Of a stretch of DNA of 34,852 nt, positions 32,917-34,852 are shown piece after piece; positions within the stretch are counted from its first letter, which is position 1, and the number at the start of each line of letters is the position of its first letter. The translations under genes were made by a program, and so were the position numbers. The notes below the pieces were generated by a model. The model was not told the origin of the DNA. It made no database searches and saw only the letters and a program-made list of their open reading frames with translations. The stretch spans positions 1 to 34,852 of the forward strand of contig CAJXRS010000019.1 of the NCBI GenBank assembly GCA_913060555.1. The letters are read 5' to 3'. The DNA comes from an uncultured Gammaproteobacteria bacterium. Its GTDB lineage: Bacteria > Pseudomonadota > Gammaproteobacteria > Pseudomonadales > Porticoccaceae.

Positions 32917-33321
32917 TCACTCTTCGTCGGGATGAATGCTGACACCTTCCACGGTGTTGGAGGCGATCGCCAGGCCGAAGTCGGCCGCGCCTTCCAGCTT
33001 CTTGACCAGTACGTCTTCACCGTCGTCGCGTTCGACATGGTAGGCCTCGGGCGGCAACTGGGCCTGCAGCCCCAGTGTCACGGCCTGGGCGACTCCGTTT
33101 TCGTCGGTGTCGTCCGGGATGGTCACCACGGCGTCGATGGGCACGCCGCCCAGGGGGGTAATCCGGAAGATGATCTCGCCGCCCGATTCGGCGTCGCCGC
33201 TGAACTCGAGCCGCCATTTGTTGGCAACATCGGCGAGCGCGGCGCTCGATAGCACCAGCAAGCCGGCGGCACCGGCTTTGATGGCGATCAGCCAATTGGC
33301 GACGGGGGTCTTCTGCTTCAT
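32917..33321 (-). CDS. Small exported hypothetical protein
   Basis: The 134-residue protein begins with a signal peptide: positively charged MKQKTPVANWLIAIK, hydrophobic AGAAGLLVLSSAALA, and a probable cleavage after ALA at about residue 30. The mature part (about 104 residues) is acidic, with alternating hydrophobic strands (WRLEFSGDAESGGEIIFRITPLGGVPIDAVVTIP) that suggest a small beta-rich periplasmic protein. It lacks cysteines and lipobox. I chose the ATG at 33321 for its GGAGAG ribosome binding site and the signal peptide; the frame extends to 33417. I do not recognise the family. It is divergent from putA and convergent with thrH. Confidence 0.75.
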   Translation of the reverse strand: MKQKTPVANWLIAIKAGAAGLLVLSSAALADVANKWRLEFSGDAESGGEIIFRITPLGGVPIDAVVTIPDDTDENGVAQAVTLGLQAQLPPEAYHVERDDGEDVLVKKLEGAADFGLAIASNTVEGVSIHPDEE

Positions 33322-33560
33322 GATGGACTCTCCTTTGCGGCCAGTGGTCGTCGAGCGAGGGCGAGCAGCCCTGAGGCCCGGTTGAATGAAGTATCCGGGG
33401 TATCTCGGGCACATCACCCCGATTCGAAGTTTGAGAGTGCGTGCCAGGTGATTGGTTCATCGTTCGGCGCTCGGCGCGTTTTCTGGACCCCGCAGCCCCG
33501 CGGCGCTACATTCGATGCATCGGACGCTGTCCAGACAGTGCGGAACCTTCGGGGGAGACG

Positions 33561-34805
33561 ATGGCGGAGTTTGTTTTTCCTCAATCCTCCAACATACCCG
33601 CCCATTCGTTCCTGACCCATTGTCGGGCCGACGAGAATCCGTTGGTGGCAGCGTTACTTGCAGAGGCGGAAGCCCACGCCCTGCCGCCCGCGCAGGCGAC
33701 AGCGCGCGCTACTCACTGGATCCAGGAGGTGCGCGCCGATGCCCGCGAACATCGGGGCCTGAATGCGCTGCTGCGCGAATATGATCTCTCCACCGCCGAA
33801 GGGGTCGCGCTCCTGTGCCTGGCCGAGGCGCTGTTGCGGGTCCCCGATGCCAACACCGCGGATCTGCTCATTCGCGACAAGCTGACCGCGCCCCACTGGG
33901 AGGCGCACCTGGGCCACAGCGATTCGCTGTTCGTCAATGCCGCCACCTGGGCGCTGCTGTTCGGCGAGCGTCTGGTGGACGTGCCCGAGCAAGGCGGGTT
34001 GCGCGGCGTATTGCATCGGTTGGCCGCCCGGCTGGGTGAGCCGGTGATCCGCGTTGCGAGCCGGCGGATGATGGCCGAGCTGGGCGAGGTCTTCGTGCTG
34101 GGAGCCGACCTGGATGAGGCGCGACGGCGCGCGGCACGGCAGGCGGACGCGGGATATCTGCATTCCTTCGATATGCTCGGCGAGGCGGCGCGCACCGCAG
34201 CCGACGCCGCGGCCTACCTGGCCGCCTACCGGGAGGCGATCGCGGCTGCGGGTGCCCTGGGCGGTGCCAGCCTGCGCGAGCGGCCGGGGGTCTCGGTCAA
34301 ACTCTCTGCACTGCACCCGCGCTATGAGTTCGCGCAGCGCGGGCGTGTGCTTGCCGAGTTGCTGCCGCGCCTGCGGGAGCTGTGCCGGGCGGCCCGGGAC
34401 GTCGGCGTCGCGCTCACCATCGACGCCGAAGAGGCCGACCGCCTGGGCCTGCAGATCGAGTTGCTGGAGGCCGTCGGCTCGGACCCCGAGCTGCGGGATT
34501 GGCCCGGTCTTGGCCTTGCGGTGCAGGCCTACCAGAAGTGCGCGCTGCCGCTGCTCGATCACCTCGCCGGTTGGGCCCGAGCGGCGGGGCGGCGGTTGCA
34601 GGTGCGGCTGGTCAAGGGCGCCTACTGGGACAGCGAAATCAAGCACGCCCAGGAGCAGGGCCTTGCCGACTACCCGGTATTCACCCGCAAGGCGGCGACG
34701 GATCTGCACTACCTGCTCTGCGCGCGGCGTTTGCTGACAGCAGCGGAGAGTTTCTATCCCCAGTTCGCCACCCACAATGCCCATACGTTGGCCGCGGTGC
34801 TGGCC
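33561..34805 (+). CDS. putA: PutA, proline dehydrogenase domain (3' end missing)
   Basis: PutA oxidises proline to glutamate in two steps, by an FAD proline dehydrogenase and an NAD-linked P5C dehydrogenase in one chain. The 415 visible residues cover the N-terminal helical arm and most of the proline dehydrogenase barrel: GVSVKLSALHPRYEFAQ, VALTIDAEEADRLGLQIELLE, GLGLAVQAYQKCALPLLD, VRLVKGAYWDSEIKHAQEQGL and FATHNAHTLAAVLA. No N-terminal ribbon-helix-helix domain precedes, so it is the non-repressor type. The start at 33561 follows GGGGGAGA. The genuine sequence stops at about 34805. Whether a P5C dehydrogenase domain follows cannot be seen, but the arm region fits bifunctional PutA. The in-frame stop at 34824-34826 is adapter, not gene. 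Confidence 0.93.
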
Positions 34806-34852
34806 CTGTCTCTTATACACATCTGACGCTGCCGACGAATAGAGAGGTGTAG
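34806..34852. other. Illumina Nextera adapter sequence left on the contig end
   Basis: Bases 34806-34824 (CTGTCTCTTATACACATCT) are the 19-bp Tn5 mosaic end. Bases 34825-34838 complete the Nextera read-1-side adapter in reverse complement. Bases 34839-34846 (ATAGAGAG) are the reverse complement of the i5 index CTCTCTAT (S502/N502), and 34847-34852 (GTGTAG) begin the P5 sequence. This is library artefact and should be trimmed. Confidence 0.97.

Noticed and set aside
34806-34826. C-terminus of putA ending LSLIHI with a stop codon
   Set aside because: These codons are Nextera mosaic-end sequence, so the gene is truncated rather than complete.

Overview
The window looks like a GC-rich chromosomal contig from an environmental gammaproteobacterium. 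The best evidence is the block tRNA-Val – thrS – infC – rpmI – rplT – pheS – pheT – ihfA – merR-like gene – tRNA-Pro, an arrangement I know from Pseudomonas-like gammaproteobacteria. An ImuA/ImuB/DnaE2 cassette with an E. coli-type LexA box, and Uup, YeaC, ThrH and PutA homologues, fit the same group. No phage, insertion sequence, CRISPR array or plasmid function was seen. Both ends are artificial: a pirin gene is cut by the left edge, and the last 47 bases are Illumina Nextera adapter joined to a truncated putA.

Layout. 1-3457: a quinone/electrophile-response module (azoR, glutathionyl-hydroquinone reductase, pirin on the minus strand; a LysR regulator divergent). 3516-11120: translation genes, with a putative tRNA-Thr anticodon-arm mimic ahead of thrS, a non-canonical ATC start for infC and a terminator hairpin between rplT and pheS. 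11121-11375: a short gap with a decayed host-attachment-type gene fragment and a strong hairpin. 11376-18740 (minus): a D-aminoacylase-type amidohydrolase, then the SOS mutagenesis cassette imuA-imuB-dnaE2 behind a near-consensus LexA box. 18871-21772 (plus): nadK, a rhomboid protease, a YeaC-like gene and a DUF2797 gene in a tight row. 21794-23583 (minus): an RluF-like pseudouridine synthase and a luciferase-like (LLM) oxidoreductase. 23779-29257 (plus): npdG-cofE-cofD-cofC-fbiC, a coupled operon for coenzyme F420 synthesis and reduction. 29271-34805: uup, a small charged protein, a YdjA-like nitroreductase, thrH, a small exported protein and the 5' part of putA.

The most interesting system is the F420 operon. 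FbiC makes the deazaflavin Fo, CofC and CofD attach the phospho-organic acid side chain, CofE adds glutamates, and NpdG exchanges hydride between NADPH and F420. A predicted F420-using LLM enzyme is transcribed divergently from the same short intergenic region. F420 is classically actinobacterial and archaeal, so a complete set with its own reductase and a candidate user enzyme in a gammaproteobacterium is notable. CofE here lacks the C-terminal reductase domain of actinobacterial FbiB, so the origin of the side chain is open.
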